Under the pieces are notes generated by a model. That model searched no databases. It was not told where the DNA came from and saw only the letters and a program-made list of their open reading frames with translations. Below, piece after piece: positions 14,298 to 20,791 of a DNA stretch of 21,754 bases (position 1 is its first letter; each line of letters starts with the position of its first letter). Location of the stretch: NCBI GenBank assembly GCA_905215725.1, contig CAJMRD010000037.1:1-21754 (forward strand), read 5' to 3'. The position numbers were made by a program, and so were the translations under genes. Origin of the DNA: an uncultured bacterium. GTDB taxonomy: Bacteria; Actinomycetota; Coriobacteriia; Coriobacteriales; Coriobacteriaceae.

Positions 14298-15536
14298 ATG
14301 ACAAAAGACGATAGGCAAGCGTTCGAGGTGCCCGATCGGCTCTTTGAATACGTGAGGTTGGTCGTCGACAACCGCGCGCTTGCAACGGTGCTGCTCTTTT
14401 TGCTGAGCCTGCTGCTGATTGGCATCGACAACATCGTCGGAATCTTGGCGGTGCTGCTTGTCGGCTTTTTGCTGATCGATCGATTTGAGATCGTGTGCCG
14501 CTGCGTGGTGATTGGCGGCGCCGCGTGGGCCATGACGTTGGCGATTGGCGCCATGGCGCTCGGCGGCATCGAAGGGCCGGTGCTGTTCGATGCCGGCTTT
14601 GTATTCAACATGCTTGGCTTTGTGCTGGCGCTTGCCGCGTGCGTGCTGTTCTTGTGTGGCCGCGCCCTGTACTACCAGGGCTACGAGCAGGGCGAGCAGC
14701 ATGCCGATTGTGTGCTGGCCGCTCGTATTCAAGATCGCCTGATCGATCACCCCGACACCTGGGATAACATCGACGGCGACTTCTTGGAGGTCGAGGGCGC
14801 CCTTAACCGCGTGCGTGACCGTGAGCGCAAGGTGCAGCAAGCTCTGCGTGACGAGTCGCATCGCAAGGACGATCTGGTCACGTACTTGGCACATGACCTA
14901 CGCACCCCGCTTGCCAGTGTGGTGGGCTATCTTTCGCTGCTGCAAGAGGCTCCTGAGCTGCCGGTTGAGCAACGTGCGCACTTTACGGGCGTGGCTCTCG
15001 ACAAAGCGCACCGGCTCGATGCGCTCATCGAAGAGTTCTTCGATATCACGCGCTTTGACTTCCACGATATCGTGCTCACGCGCGGCTATGTTGATCTGGG
15101 GTTGCTGCTGGCTCAGGTGGCTGACGAGTTCTATCCCATCCTCAACGAGCAGCATAAGGAAGCCCAAGTTGATATTCGCGAGGACCTGACGGTGCTCGTG
15201 GATGGCGACAAGATGGCTCGCGTGTTCAACAACATCATGAAAAACGCCGTCGCCTATAGCTATGAGGGCTCGACTATCACGATTGAGGCCGGGCGCCAAG
15301 ACGATGGCGGCGTGCGCGTTCGCTTTATCAATCAGGGCGATCCTATCCCTGCGGCTAAGCTCAAGGTGATCTTTGAGAAGTTCTATCGCCTGGATGCGGC
15401 GCGTGCGACCAATCGCGGTGGTGCCGGTCTGGGCCTTGCTATTGCCAAGGAGATCATCGCGGCACACGGCGGTACCGTTGCATGTGAATCGACGCCCGAA
15501 CACACGATATTCACCATCGAGCTGCCCGCCGCATAG
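14298..15536 (+). CDS. Membrane sensor histidine kinase, VanS-like
   Basis: A 412-aa kinase, partner of the regulator just upstream. Hydrophobic segments lie at about 29-60 (possibly two helices), 68-90 and 103-123, with almost no extracytoplasmic sensor domain. This suggests that it senses within the membrane or through a partner. The H-box is LAHDLRTPLASVVGYLSLL with phospho-acceptor H199. The N-box is VFNNIMKNAVAYS (about 309-321). The ATP-lid region has FEKFYRLD (359-366) and the G-box GGAGLGLAI (374-382). The H-box context is very like VanS. The ATG has TGAGGA at 14285-14290. The in-frame ORF upstream of it has no support. Membrane topology differs from classic two-TM VanS. Confidence 0.92.
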   Translation: MTKDDRQAFEVPDRLFEYVRLVVDNRALATVLLFLLSLLLIGIDNIVGILAVLLVGFLLIDRFEIVCRCVVIGGAAWAMTLAIGAMALGGIEGPVLFDAGFVFNMLGFVLALAACVLFLCGRALYYQGYEQGEQHADCVLAARIQDRLIDHPDTWDNIDGDFLEVEGALNRVRDRERKVQQALRDESHRKDDLVTYLAHDLRTPLASVVGYLSLLQEAPELPVEQRAHFTGVALDKAHRLDALIEEFFDITRFDFHDIVLTRGYVDLGLLLAQVADEFYPILNEQHKEAQVDIREDLTVLVDGDKMARVFNNIMKNAVAYSYEGSTITIEAGRQDDGGVRVRFINQGDPIPAAKLKVIFEKFYRLDAARATNRGGAGLGLAIAKEIIAAHGGTVACESTPEHTIFTIELPAA

Positions 15537-15639
15537 CCAGCGTGCCCTTACAAACACTTGACAATGCGCTCACGTGCATATGAGCCGCGATTTCTACTAT
15601 CGATACTGCTGAATTGATATCGATGTGGAGGTATGCGGT
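15537..15639 (+). promoter_or_regulatory. Leader and putative promoter region of pstB
   Basis: TTGACA at 15558-15563 is a perfect -35, but no good -10 lies 17 bases away; CATATG at 15578-15583 is too close. An inverted repeat GCTCA-N8-TGAGC lies at about 15568-15585. TATCGAT occurs twice, starting at 15598 and 15618, exactly 20 bases apart. These may be regulator sites. GGAGG at 15627-15631 is the ribosome site. No pstS, pstC or pstA lies here. Confidence 0.3.
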
Positions 15640-16515
15640 ATGACGGCTGCTGCGGCTGTGGAGCCCACGGAGCTTGAAGAACTCATGGAAGCGCAGGCCG
15701 AGGCCGCGCACGAGCGCGAGGTTGGGGATGCGACTCGCCCCACGGCAGAGGATCTTGCCGCCTCGCCGACGCGCATCGACGTCGAGGGCCTCGACCTGTT
15801 CTATGGCGACCATCATGCGCTCAAGGACGTGAATATCAAGATCCGCGACAAGCAGATCACCTCATTTATCGGGCCTTCGGGCTGCGGAAAGTCCACGTTG
15901 CTGCGCTGCTTTAACCGCATGAACGACGGCATCAAGGATTGCCGTATCGAGGGCAAGATTGCGCTCGACGGTCAAGATATCCTGGGCGATTACGACATCT
16001 GCCGTTTGCGCCAGCGCGTGGGCATGGTGTTCCAGCGCCCCAACCCGTTTCCCATGAGCATCTACGACAACGTCGCCTATGGGCCGCGCGGTATGGGTGT
16101 GCGCGACCGCGTCGTGCTCGACGAGCTGGTCGAGGACTCCCTTCGTCGCGCTGCGCTATGGGATGAGGTCAAGGACAAGCTCAAAGAGTCGGGTCTGGGT
16201 CTTTCGGGCGGCCAGCAGCAGCGTCTGTGCATCGCCCGCGCCCTGGCGGTGGAGCCCACCGTGCTGCTGATGGATGAGCCCACCTCGGCCCTGGACCCCA
16301 TCTCCACCTCCCGTATCGAGGAGCTGGCGGTGGAGCTGAAGCGGCATTACACCATCGTCATCGTCACCCACAATATGCAGCAGGCACTGCGTATCTCGGA
16401 CCGCACCGCCTTCTTCCTGCTGGGAGAGCTGGTGGAGTACGGCGACACGGAGACCATGTTCTCCACGCCCAGCGAAAAGCGCACCGAGGATTACATCACC
16501 GGGAGGTTTGGATAA
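15640..16515 (+). CDS. pstB: Phosphate ABC transporter ATP-binding protein, apparent chimera of two lineages
   Basis: PstB powers high-affinity phosphate import by the PstSCAB complex on the inner face of the membrane. The 291-aa frame is intact: Walker A GPSGCGKST (78-86), Q-loop Q132, signature LSGGQQQR (188-195), Walker B VLLMDEP (208-214), H-loop H244, and the end EDYITGRFG typical of PstB. An acidic, Ala/Glu-rich extension of about 45 residues precedes the ATPase domain. Codon use changes sharply inside the gene. By hand count, 6 of 19 Leu codons before 16,243 are CTG; all 10 Leu codons from 16,243 on are CTG, and all four later Pro codons are CCC. The 3' third matches the style of phoU and later genes. 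The stop overlaps the phoU start (TAATG). Confidence 0.9.
   Translation: MTAAAAVEPTELEELMEAQAEAAHEREVGDATRPTAEDLAASPTRIDVEGLDLFYGDHHALKDVNIKIRDKQITSFIGPSGCGKSTLLRCFNRMNDGIKDCRIEGKIALDGQDILGDYDICRLRQRVGMVFQRPNPFPMSIYDNVAYGPRGMGVRDRVVLDELVEDSLRRAALWDEVKDKLKESGLGLSGGQQQRLCIARALAVEPTVLLMDEPTSALDPISTSRIEELAVELKRHYTIVIVTHNMQQALRISDRTAFFLLGELVEYGDTETMFSTPSEKRTEDYITGRFG
16207..16300. other. Probable lineage junction inside pstB
   Basis: The bases coding for the signature motif through Walker B are conserved enough at DNA level to be shared by unrelated PstB genes. On the left, codons are mixed (CTT, CTC, TTG, TCG, CCG). On the right, CTG and CCC dominate. No frameshift or repeat marks the join, as expected either for collapse of a shared k-mer in an assembly or for homologous recombination. 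Confidence 0.7.
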
Positions 16516-17165
16516 TGCGTAGTCAATTCGATAAACAGCTGGCCCAGCTCCACCGCGAGCTCATCGAGATGGGCGCCCTGTGCGAGCAGGTCATCGCTCT
16601 GTCCTCTCAGGCCCTCACCAACCGCGATACCGCCCTGGCGGAGAAGGTCGCGCCCCTGGACCACGAGATCGACCGCAAGGAGCGCGACATCGAGAACCTC
16701 TGCCTGCGGCTCCTGCTTCAGCAGCAGCCGGTGGCCGGCGACCTGCGGCAGATCTCCGCTGCCCTGAAGATGATCACGGACATGGAGCGTATCGGCGACC
16801 AGGCCGACGATATTGCCGAGATCCTGCTCTGCCGCGCCGGCCGGCCTCTCAGCGCCGGCGACACCCTGCGGGATATGGCCCGGGCCACCATCCGCATGGT
16901 CAGCGAGAGCGTGGACGCCTATGTCCGGCAGGATGTGGACCTGGCCCAGCAGGTCATCGCCGCCGACGATGAGGTGGACGGTTATTTCGACCGGATCAAG
17001 GCCCATCTTATCGACCGTATCGCCAAGGACGTGGATGACGGTGAAGCCACACTTGACTTACTGATGATCGCCAAGTATTATGAACGTATCGGCGACCACG
17101 CCACCAACATCGCCGAGTGGGTGATGTTTTCCGTCACCGGCGTGCACAAGACCGAGGCCACTTGA
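16515..17165 (+). CDS. phoU: Phosphate-specific transport system regulator PhoU
   Basis: PhoU is a cytoplasmic all-helical protein that links PstB activity to the PhoR kinase and holds the Pho response off when phosphate is plentiful. The 216-aa protein shows both three-helix repeats. Each has the family metal-binding signature: E91-R-I-G-D-Q-A-D-D-I and E190-R-I-G-D-H-A-T-N-I. Length is typical. The ATG overlaps the pstB stop by one base, and the GGGAGG just upstream (16500-16505) serves as ribosome site, so it is coupled to pstB. The phoB-like gene begins 20 bases after its stop. Codon use is of the second, Bacillota-like type. Confidence 0.95.
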   Translation: MRSQFDKQLAQLHRELIEMGALCEQVIALSSQALTNRDTALAEKVAPLDHEIDRKERDIENLCLRLLLQQQPVAGDLRQISAALKMITDMERIGDQADDIAEILLCRAGRPLSAGDTLRDMARATIRMVSESVDAYVRQDVDLAQQVIAADDEVDGYFDRIKAHLIDRIAKDVDDGEATLDLLMIAKYYERIGDHATNIAEWVMFSVTGVHKTEAT

Positions 17166-17185
17166 GCCAAAAGGAGGGACCCCAC

Positions 17186-17860
17186 ATGATCTGGTGTGTA
17201 GAGGATGACGCCAGCATCCGTGATATCGAGCTGTATGCCCTGCGCTCCGCCGGGCTGGAGGCCGAGGGCTTTACCGACGGCGCCGCCTTCTGGAAGGCCC
17301 TGCAAAGCGAAAAGCCCGACCTGGTGGTGCTGGACGTGATGCTCCCCGGCATCGACGGCACGGAGCTGCTGGGCCGTATGCGCGCCTCCACGTCCCTGCG
17401 CCGCATCCCGGTCATTATGGCCACCGCCAAGGGCGCGGAGTATGACCGCGTCCGGGCGCTGGACGGCGGCGCGGACGACTATCTGACCAAGCCCTTCAGC
17501 GTCATCGAGCTGGTCTCCCGGGTCAAAGCGGTGCTGCGCCGCTGCCAGCCGGAGGGGGACAGCTCCATCCTCCGCAGCGGCGAGGTGTCGCTGGATACCC
17601 GTGCCCACACCGTCCTGTCCGGCGGCGAACGCGTCGACCTGACCTACAAGGAATACGAGCTGCTGCGCCTGTTCCTCAGCCACCCCGGCACGGCCTACAC
17701 CCGCGACCGACTGATGGAGCTGGTCTGGGGCATGGATTACTGCGGCGAGAGCCGTACCGTGGATATGCACATCCGTACCCTGCGCCAGAAGCTGGGCAAG
17801 GCCGGCGCACACATCACCACGGTCCGCGGCGTGGGCTACCGTTGGGAGGAGACCATATGA
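17186..17860 (+). CDS. OmpR-family response regulator, PhoB/PhoP-type
   Basis: A 224-aa response regulator, probably controlling the phosphate regulon because it follows pstB-phoU in one operon. The receiver has E6-D7-D8, phospho-acceptor D50 in VVLDVMLPGIDG, T80 and K102 in LTKPF. The winged-helix domain runs from about 125 to the end, with TYKEYELLRLFLSHPG, SRTVDMHIRTLRQKLG and the closing VRGVGYRWEE. The ATG at 17186 is chosen for AAGGAGG at 17171-17177. An earlier in-frame start would overlap phoU and lacks a site. The stop overlaps the kinase start by four bases (ATGA). Confidence 0.95.
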   Translation: MIWCVEDDASIRDIELYALRSAGLEAEGFTDGAAFWKALQSEKPDLVVLDVMLPGIDGTELLGRMRASTSLRRIPVIMATAKGAEYDRVRALDGGADDYLTKPFSVIELVSRVKAVLRRCQPEGDSSILRSGEVSLDTRAHTVLSGGERVDLTYKEYELLRLFLSHPGTAYTRDRLMELVWGMDYCGESRTVDMHIRTLRQKLGKAGAHITTVRGVGYRWEETI

Positions 17861-19518
17861 CAAAAAAGATATTTCGCTCCACCGTGGCGGTGGGGCTTGC
17901 GGTGCTGCTGGCCAGTCTGGTCATTATCATGGGCGCACTGTACACCTATTTCGGCCATGTCCAGGAGCAGCAGCTCCGGGATGAGCTGTCCATCGCCGCT
18001 GCGGCCATGGAGTCCGGCGACGGCGAGGCCTATCTGTCCAAGCTGCACTCCGACAATTACCGCATCACCTGGCTTCGCGCCGACGGCACGGTGCTCTATG
18101 ATACGAAGGCTGACGCTGCGGCAATGGAGAACCACGCCCAGCGCGAGGAGGTCCGTCAGGCCCTGACCAACGGCACCGGTGAGTCCAGCCGTTACAGCGC
18201 CACTCTGCTGGAAAAGACCCTCTACTACGCCCGCCGGCTGCCGGACGGCACGGTCCTGCGCCTGTCCGCCAGCCGCGTCACCATGGGCGTGCTGCTTCTG
18301 AGTATGCTCTCCGCCATCCTGGCGGTCATCGCCGTGGCCCTGATCCTCTCCGGCATTCTGGCCGGCCGCGTGTCCCGCCGCATCACCCGCCCCCTGAACA
18401 CCCTGGACCTGGAGCACCCCCTGGAAAACGACGCCTACGAGGAGCTTTCGCCCCTGCTGCGCCGACTGGAGCACCAGCGGCGTCAGATCGACGATCAGCT
18501 GCGTTCTCTGCGCCGCCGGTCCGAGGAGTTTGAACAGATCACCGCCAGCATGACCGAGGGCCTGGTACTGGTGGATAACGGCGGCACCATCCTCAGCATG
18601 AACCCTGCCGCCTGCGCCGTGTTCCACACCGATGCGGCCTGCGTGGGCCAGCCTCTGCTGACCGTGGAGCGCGGCAGCGCCGTCAGCCACGCCCTCCACG
18701 ATGCCATGGACACCGGCCACGGCGAGACCCGTATGGAGCGCGACGGCCGCGAGTACCAGTTCGACATGACCCGTATCCAGGCCGACGGCGAGGTGGTGGG
18801 CGCGGTGCTGCTGACCTTCGACGTCACCGAGCAGGCCTACGCCGAGCGCAACCGCCGCGAATTCACCGCCAACGTCTCCCATGAGCTGAAGACCCCGCTT
18901 CAGGGCATCATCGGCAGCGCCGAGCTGCTGGAGAACGGCATGGTCCGGCCTGACGATGTGCCCCGCTTCGTGGGCCATATCCGCGGCGAGGCCCAGCGTC
19001 TGGTGACGCTGATCAACGACATCCTCCGCCTGTCTGAACTGGACGAGGGCGGCAGCCTGCCCACCGAGCCGGTGGAGCTGCTCTCCCTCTGCACCGACAC
19101 GGTCAAGTCGCTGGAGAGCGCCGCGCAGCAGCGCCAGATCACCATGACCGTCACCGGCGAGGCCGTTACGGTCCCTGGCGTCCGCCGTCTGCTGACCGAG
19201 ACGGTCTTCAACCTCTGCGACAACGCCATCAAGTACAATAAGGACGGCGGCAGCGTCGCCGTCGCCGTGGGCCGTGACGGCCCCGACGCCGTGGTCACGG
19301 TGGCCGATACCGGTATCGGTATCCCGCCGGAGCACCAGGGCCGCGTCTTCGAGCGCTTCTACCGCGTGGACAAGAGCCACTCCAAGGCCTCCGGCGGTAC
19401 CGGATTGGGCTTGTCCATCGTCAAGCACGCCGTGGCTTATCACCACGGCACCGTCACGCTGGACAGCCGTGAGGGGGAGGGCACCACCTTTACCCTCCGC
19501 CTGCCGTTGGAAGCGTAA
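17857..19518 (+). CDS. PAS-containing sensor histidine kinase, PhoR-type
   Basis: A 553-aa membrane kinase paired with the regulator upstream. TM1 is at about 8-33, an extracytoplasmic domain of about 110 residues follows, and TM2 is at about 143-170. A HAMP-like stretch (RRITRPLNTLDLEHP) leads to a PAS domain at about 226-325 (MTEGLVLVDNGGTILSMNPAA). The H-box FTANVSHELKTPLQG has phospho-acceptor H342. Then come the N-box FNLCDNAIKYN, G1 DTGIGIPPE, FERFYRVD, and G2 GGTGLGLSI. This layout is that of Gram-positive PhoR. With PhoU and PstB it should form the phosphate-signalling complex. GGGAGGAG (17843-17850) is the ribosome site. Its end faces the regulator gene on the other strand across a shared terminator. 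Confidence 0.94.
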   Translation: MTKKIFRSTVAVGLAVLLASLVIIMGALYTYFGHVQEQQLRDELSIAAAAMESGDGEAYLSKLHSDNYRITWLRADGTVLYDTKADAAAMENHAQREEVRQALTNGTGESSRYSATLLEKTLYYARRLPDGTVLRLSASRVTMGVLLLSMLSAILAVIAVALILSGILAGRVSRRITRPLNTLDLEHPLENDAYEELSPLLRRLEHQRRQIDDQLRSLRRRSEEFEQITASMTEGLVLVDNGGTILSMNPAACAVFHTDAACVGQPLLTVERGSAVSHALHDAMDTGHGETRMERDGREYQFDMTRIQADGEVVGAVLLTFDVTEQAYAERNRREFTANVSHELKTPLQGIIGSAELLENGMVRPDDVPRFVGHIRGEAQRLVTLINDILRLSELDEGGSLPTEPVELLSLCTDTVKSLESAAQQRQITMTVTGEAVTVPGVRRLLTETVFNLCDNAIKYNKDGGSVAVAVGRDGPDAVVTVADTGIGIPPEHQGRVFERFYRVDKSHSKASGGTGLGLSIVKHAVAYHHGTVTLDSREGEGTTFTLRLPLEA

Positions 19519-19526
19519 ACGCGAAA

Positions 19527-19583
19527 ATGCCCGCCTCTGCGGGCGGGCATACAAAAAGACCACCCGATAGGGTGGCCTTTTTT
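19527..19583. terminator. Bidirectional terminator between the PhoR-type kinase and the DtxR-type regulator
   Basis: Two hairpins stand in tandem. ATGCCCGCC (19527-19535) pairs with GGCGGGCAT (19542-19550). AAAAAGACCACCC (19553-19565) pairs with GGGTGGCCTTTTTT (19570-19583) around a GATA loop, with one mismatch on the plus strand that is a G-U pair on the minus strand. T runs follow on both strands, so it serves both convergent genes. Confidence 0.85.
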
Positions 19584-19584
19584 G

Positions 19585-19953
19585 TCATAAATGCGCCTTT
19601 GCATGGGCACAGATGGCGTCAAAGGTCTTCTGACTGATATCGTGTTCGATCTTGCAGGCATCTGTCTCCGCCGTAGCGGCGTCGATGCCCAACGCCATCA
19701 GGAATTTCGTCAGCGTGTGGTGCCGGTCCAGCATACGCTCGGCGATGGCCATACCGCTGGCCGTCAGGGTGATGAGTCCGTCCTTGTCCATCGTGATATA
19801 GCCGTTTTCCCGCAGCCGTTTGGTGGCGTAGGTCACGCTGGGTTTTGTCACGCCCAGATGCTCGGCTACGTCGATGGAGCGAATATATCCATGTTGCTGC
19901 TGCATCATCAGCATCGTCTCTAAATAGTCCTCGGAAGCGCGCAGTATCTGCAT
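19585..19953 (-). CDS. DtxR/MntR-family metal-dependent transcriptional repressor
   Basis: A 122-aa regulator with an N-terminal winged helix (IRSIDVAEHLGVTKPSVTYATKRLRENGYITMDKDGLITLT, in two parts about 24-64) and a helical metal-binding dimer domain. It lacks the C-terminal SH3-like domain of DtxR/IdeR, as MntR does. Likely metal ligands are D9 and E12 (as in MntR D8/E11), H78 or H79, and the cluster C100-x2-E103-H104, which is DtxR-like (C102, E105, H106). It diverges from feoA-feoA-feoB, so it probably represses ferrous iron uptake when Fe(II) or Mn(II) is high. The ATG at 19953 is chosen because the family N-terminus begins there; its ribosome site is weak. A 14-residue longer start is less likely. 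Confidence 0.88.
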   Translation of the reverse strand: MQILRASEDYLETMLMMQQQHGYIRSIDVAEHLGVTKPSVTYATKRLRENGYITMDKDGLITLTASGMAIAERMLDRHHTLTKFLMALGIDAATAETDACKIEHDISQKTFDAICAHAKAHL

Positions 19954-19990
19954 AAAAAGTATCACCAACTTTCCCCAATACACTTTTAAC

Positions 19991-20019
19991 AGCATACCAC
20001 AATTTTCACAAACTTACAA
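19991..20019 (-). promoter_or_regulatory. Promoter of the DtxR/MntR-type regulator
   Basis: On the minus strand TTGTAA (20019-20014) and TATGCT (19996-19991) are 17 bases apart. The leader is about 30 bases. No GGTT-N9-TAACC operator overlaps this promoter, so self-repression is not suggested. Confidence 0.6.
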
Positions 20020-20047
20020 GTGCGGTAAAAAAATTTCGTTCTCCCTA

Positions 20048-20076
20048 TTGACAAAGAGGGTTTGAGGTATTAAACT
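20048..20076 (+). promoter_or_regulatory. Promoter of the feo operon
   Basis: A perfect -35 TTGACA (20048-20053) and TAAACT (20071-20076) are 17 bases apart. Transcription should begin near 20083, inside the first operator, so a bound repressor would block initiation. The leader to feoA is about 115 bases. Confidence 0.7.
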
Positions 20077-20081
20077 GTGCC

Positions 20082-20103
20082 ATAGGTTAAGGGAGGCTAA
20101 CCG
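20082..20103. promoter_or_regulatory. Metal-regulator operator 1 (feo promoter)
   Basis: GGTTAAGGGAGGCTAACC at 20085-20102 is an inverted repeat, GGTTA-N8-TAACC, preceded by ATA and followed by G. It is related to the IdeR/DtxR-type iron box (TTAGGTTAGGCTAACCTAA) and overlaps the expected transcription start. Confidence 0.6.
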
Positions 20104-20107
20104 TCGT

Positions 20108-20150
20108 GGTCCGCTATGGACCGGGAAAGTCCTTTCAAAACCGCTTTTTT
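20108..20150 (+). promoter_or_regulatory. Structured feo leader, attenuator-like
   Basis: Hairpin GGTCC-GCTAT-GGACC (20108-20122) is followed by CGG (20122-20124), GAAA-GTCC-TTTC, CCG (20141-20143) and then six T (20145-20150). The second stem is weak and interrupted. GGAC/GTCC can pair in an alternative way. It matches no riboswitch class I know. Confidence 0.3.
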
Positions 20151-20159
20151 CAGACACAG

Positions 20160-20177
20160 GGTTAGCGCAAGCTAACC
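20160..20177. promoter_or_regulatory. Metal-regulator operator 2 / leader hairpin
   Basis: GGTTAGC-GCAA-GCTAACC is a perfect 7-bp inverted repeat, again GGTT-N9-TAACC with a following G. In RNA it would be a hairpin with a GNRA tetraloop, 7 bases before the feoA ribosome site. Confidence 0.55.
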
Positions 20178-20196
20178 GTGAAACGGAGGGATATAC

Positions 20197-20409
20197 ATGA
20201 TGCCTTTGATGCTGGCAGACGCCGGAACGGAGCAGCTCATCCACAAGGTGGGCGGCAGTCCGGAGGTAAAAAAGCACCTGGAGGACCTGGGCTTCACCCC
20301 GGGCAGCACCGTCACGCTGGTGTCCGCCATGGGCGGCAACGTCATCGTGAAGGTCAAGGAGTCCCGCGTGGCCATCAGCGAGGAAATGGCCCGCAAGATC
20401 ATGGTCTGA
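20197..20409 (+). CDS. feoA: Ferrous iron transport protein A, first copy
   Basis: A 70-aa SH3-like protein of the FeoA family, cytoplasmic partner of the FeoB iron channel. The visible pattern is the FeoA core: V-x-x-H-L-E-D-L-G-F-T-P-G-S-T-V-T-L-V at about 25-42, then a turn and a beta strand (NVIVKVKESRVAISEEMARKIMV). Length is near the usual 75. It differs clearly from the second copy, so this is not a recent duplication. GGAGGG (20185-20190) precedes the ATG. A second ATG follows at once and either may be used. It is first in the feo operon, behind an iron-box type operator. The second feoA begins 64 bases after its stop. Confidence 0.92.
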   Translation: MMPLMLADAGTEQLIHKVGGSPEVKKHLEDLGFTPGSTVTLVSAMGGNVIVKVKESRVAISEEMARKIMV

Positions 20410-20473
20410 TAGCCGCGCCAAGCGGTTATTGTATTTGAGAAACAGAAATATCACATAGAAGGAGAGCAGAAGC

Positions 20474-20695
20474 ATGAAAACATTGCGTGAAGTCAAGATC
20501 GGCGAGACCGTCAAGGTCGTCAAGCTCCACGGCGAGGGCCCCGTCAAGCGCCGTATCATGGATATGGGCATCACCAAGGGCGTGGAGGTCTATGTCCGCA
20601 AGGTAGCCCCTCTGGGCGATCCCATGGAGGTCACTGTCCGCGGCTACGAGCTGAGCCTGCGTAAGGCCGACACCGAAATGATCGAGGTCGAGTAA
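20474..20695 (+). CDS. feoA: Ferrous iron transport protein A, second copy
   Basis: A 73-aa FeoA-family SH3-like protein: TLREVKIGETVKVVKLHGEG, then PVKRRIMDMGITKGVEVYVRKVAPLGDPMEVTVRGYELSLRKADTEMIEV. The MGITKGVEV turn and the PLGDPMEV...GYELSLR...A segment are classic FeoA features, so this copy looks more canonical than the first. It should bind FeoB and support Fe(II) uptake. GAAGGAGA stands before the ATG. The 64-base gap from the first copy has no clear promoter or terminator, so the two are co-transcribed. feoB follows after 96 bases. Confidence 0.94.
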   Translation: MKTLREVKIGETVKVVKLHGEGPVKRRIMDMGITKGVEVYVRKVAPLGDPMEVTVRGYELSLRKADTEMIEVE

Positions 20696-20712
20696 TGACC
20701 TGCAGTACCGTG

Positions 20713-20726
20713 TTCCGGTGCCGGAA
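20713..20726 (+). other. Small hairpin between feoA and feoB
   Basis: TTCCGG-TG-CCGGAA is a perfect inverted repeat with a two-base centre, 18 bases past the second feoA stop. No T run follows. It may be a processing or stability element or a weak brake that lowers feoB relative to feoA. Confidence 0.3.
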
Positions 20727-20755
20727 ATACGTCCGTTATTTAAATTCATCTGTAT

Positions 20756-20777
20756 ATAGGTTCAACAAGATTAACCG
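20756..20777. promoter_or_regulatory. Metal-regulator operator 3 (before feoB)
   Basis: ATAGGTT-N9-TAACCG matches operator 1 at all 13 positions outside the 9-base centre. The arms are less symmetric (GGTTC against TTAACC). It lies just upstream of the feoB ribosome site GAAGGAGAG. No strong promoter is visible before it, so a roadblock on read-through or a cryptic promoter would be needed. Confidence 0.45.
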
Positions 20778-20791
20778 GAAGGAGAGACACT

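Noticed and set aside
12038..15536. Vancomycin resistance cluster
   Set aside because: Only a VanR/VanS-like pair and a housekeeping-type serine carboxypeptidase are present. No ligase, dehydrogenase or dipeptidase gene is in the window.
17836..19563. Minus-strand reading frame of 575 codons
   Set aside because: It is a shadow of the PhoR-type kinase, whose motifs are complete on the plus strand. It also runs through the shared terminator.
20083..20196. Known metal riboswitch (NiCo/czcD or Mn type) in the feoA leader
   Set aside because: I could not find the conserved core of either class. The small hairpins here are explained equally well by operators or an attenuator-like leader.
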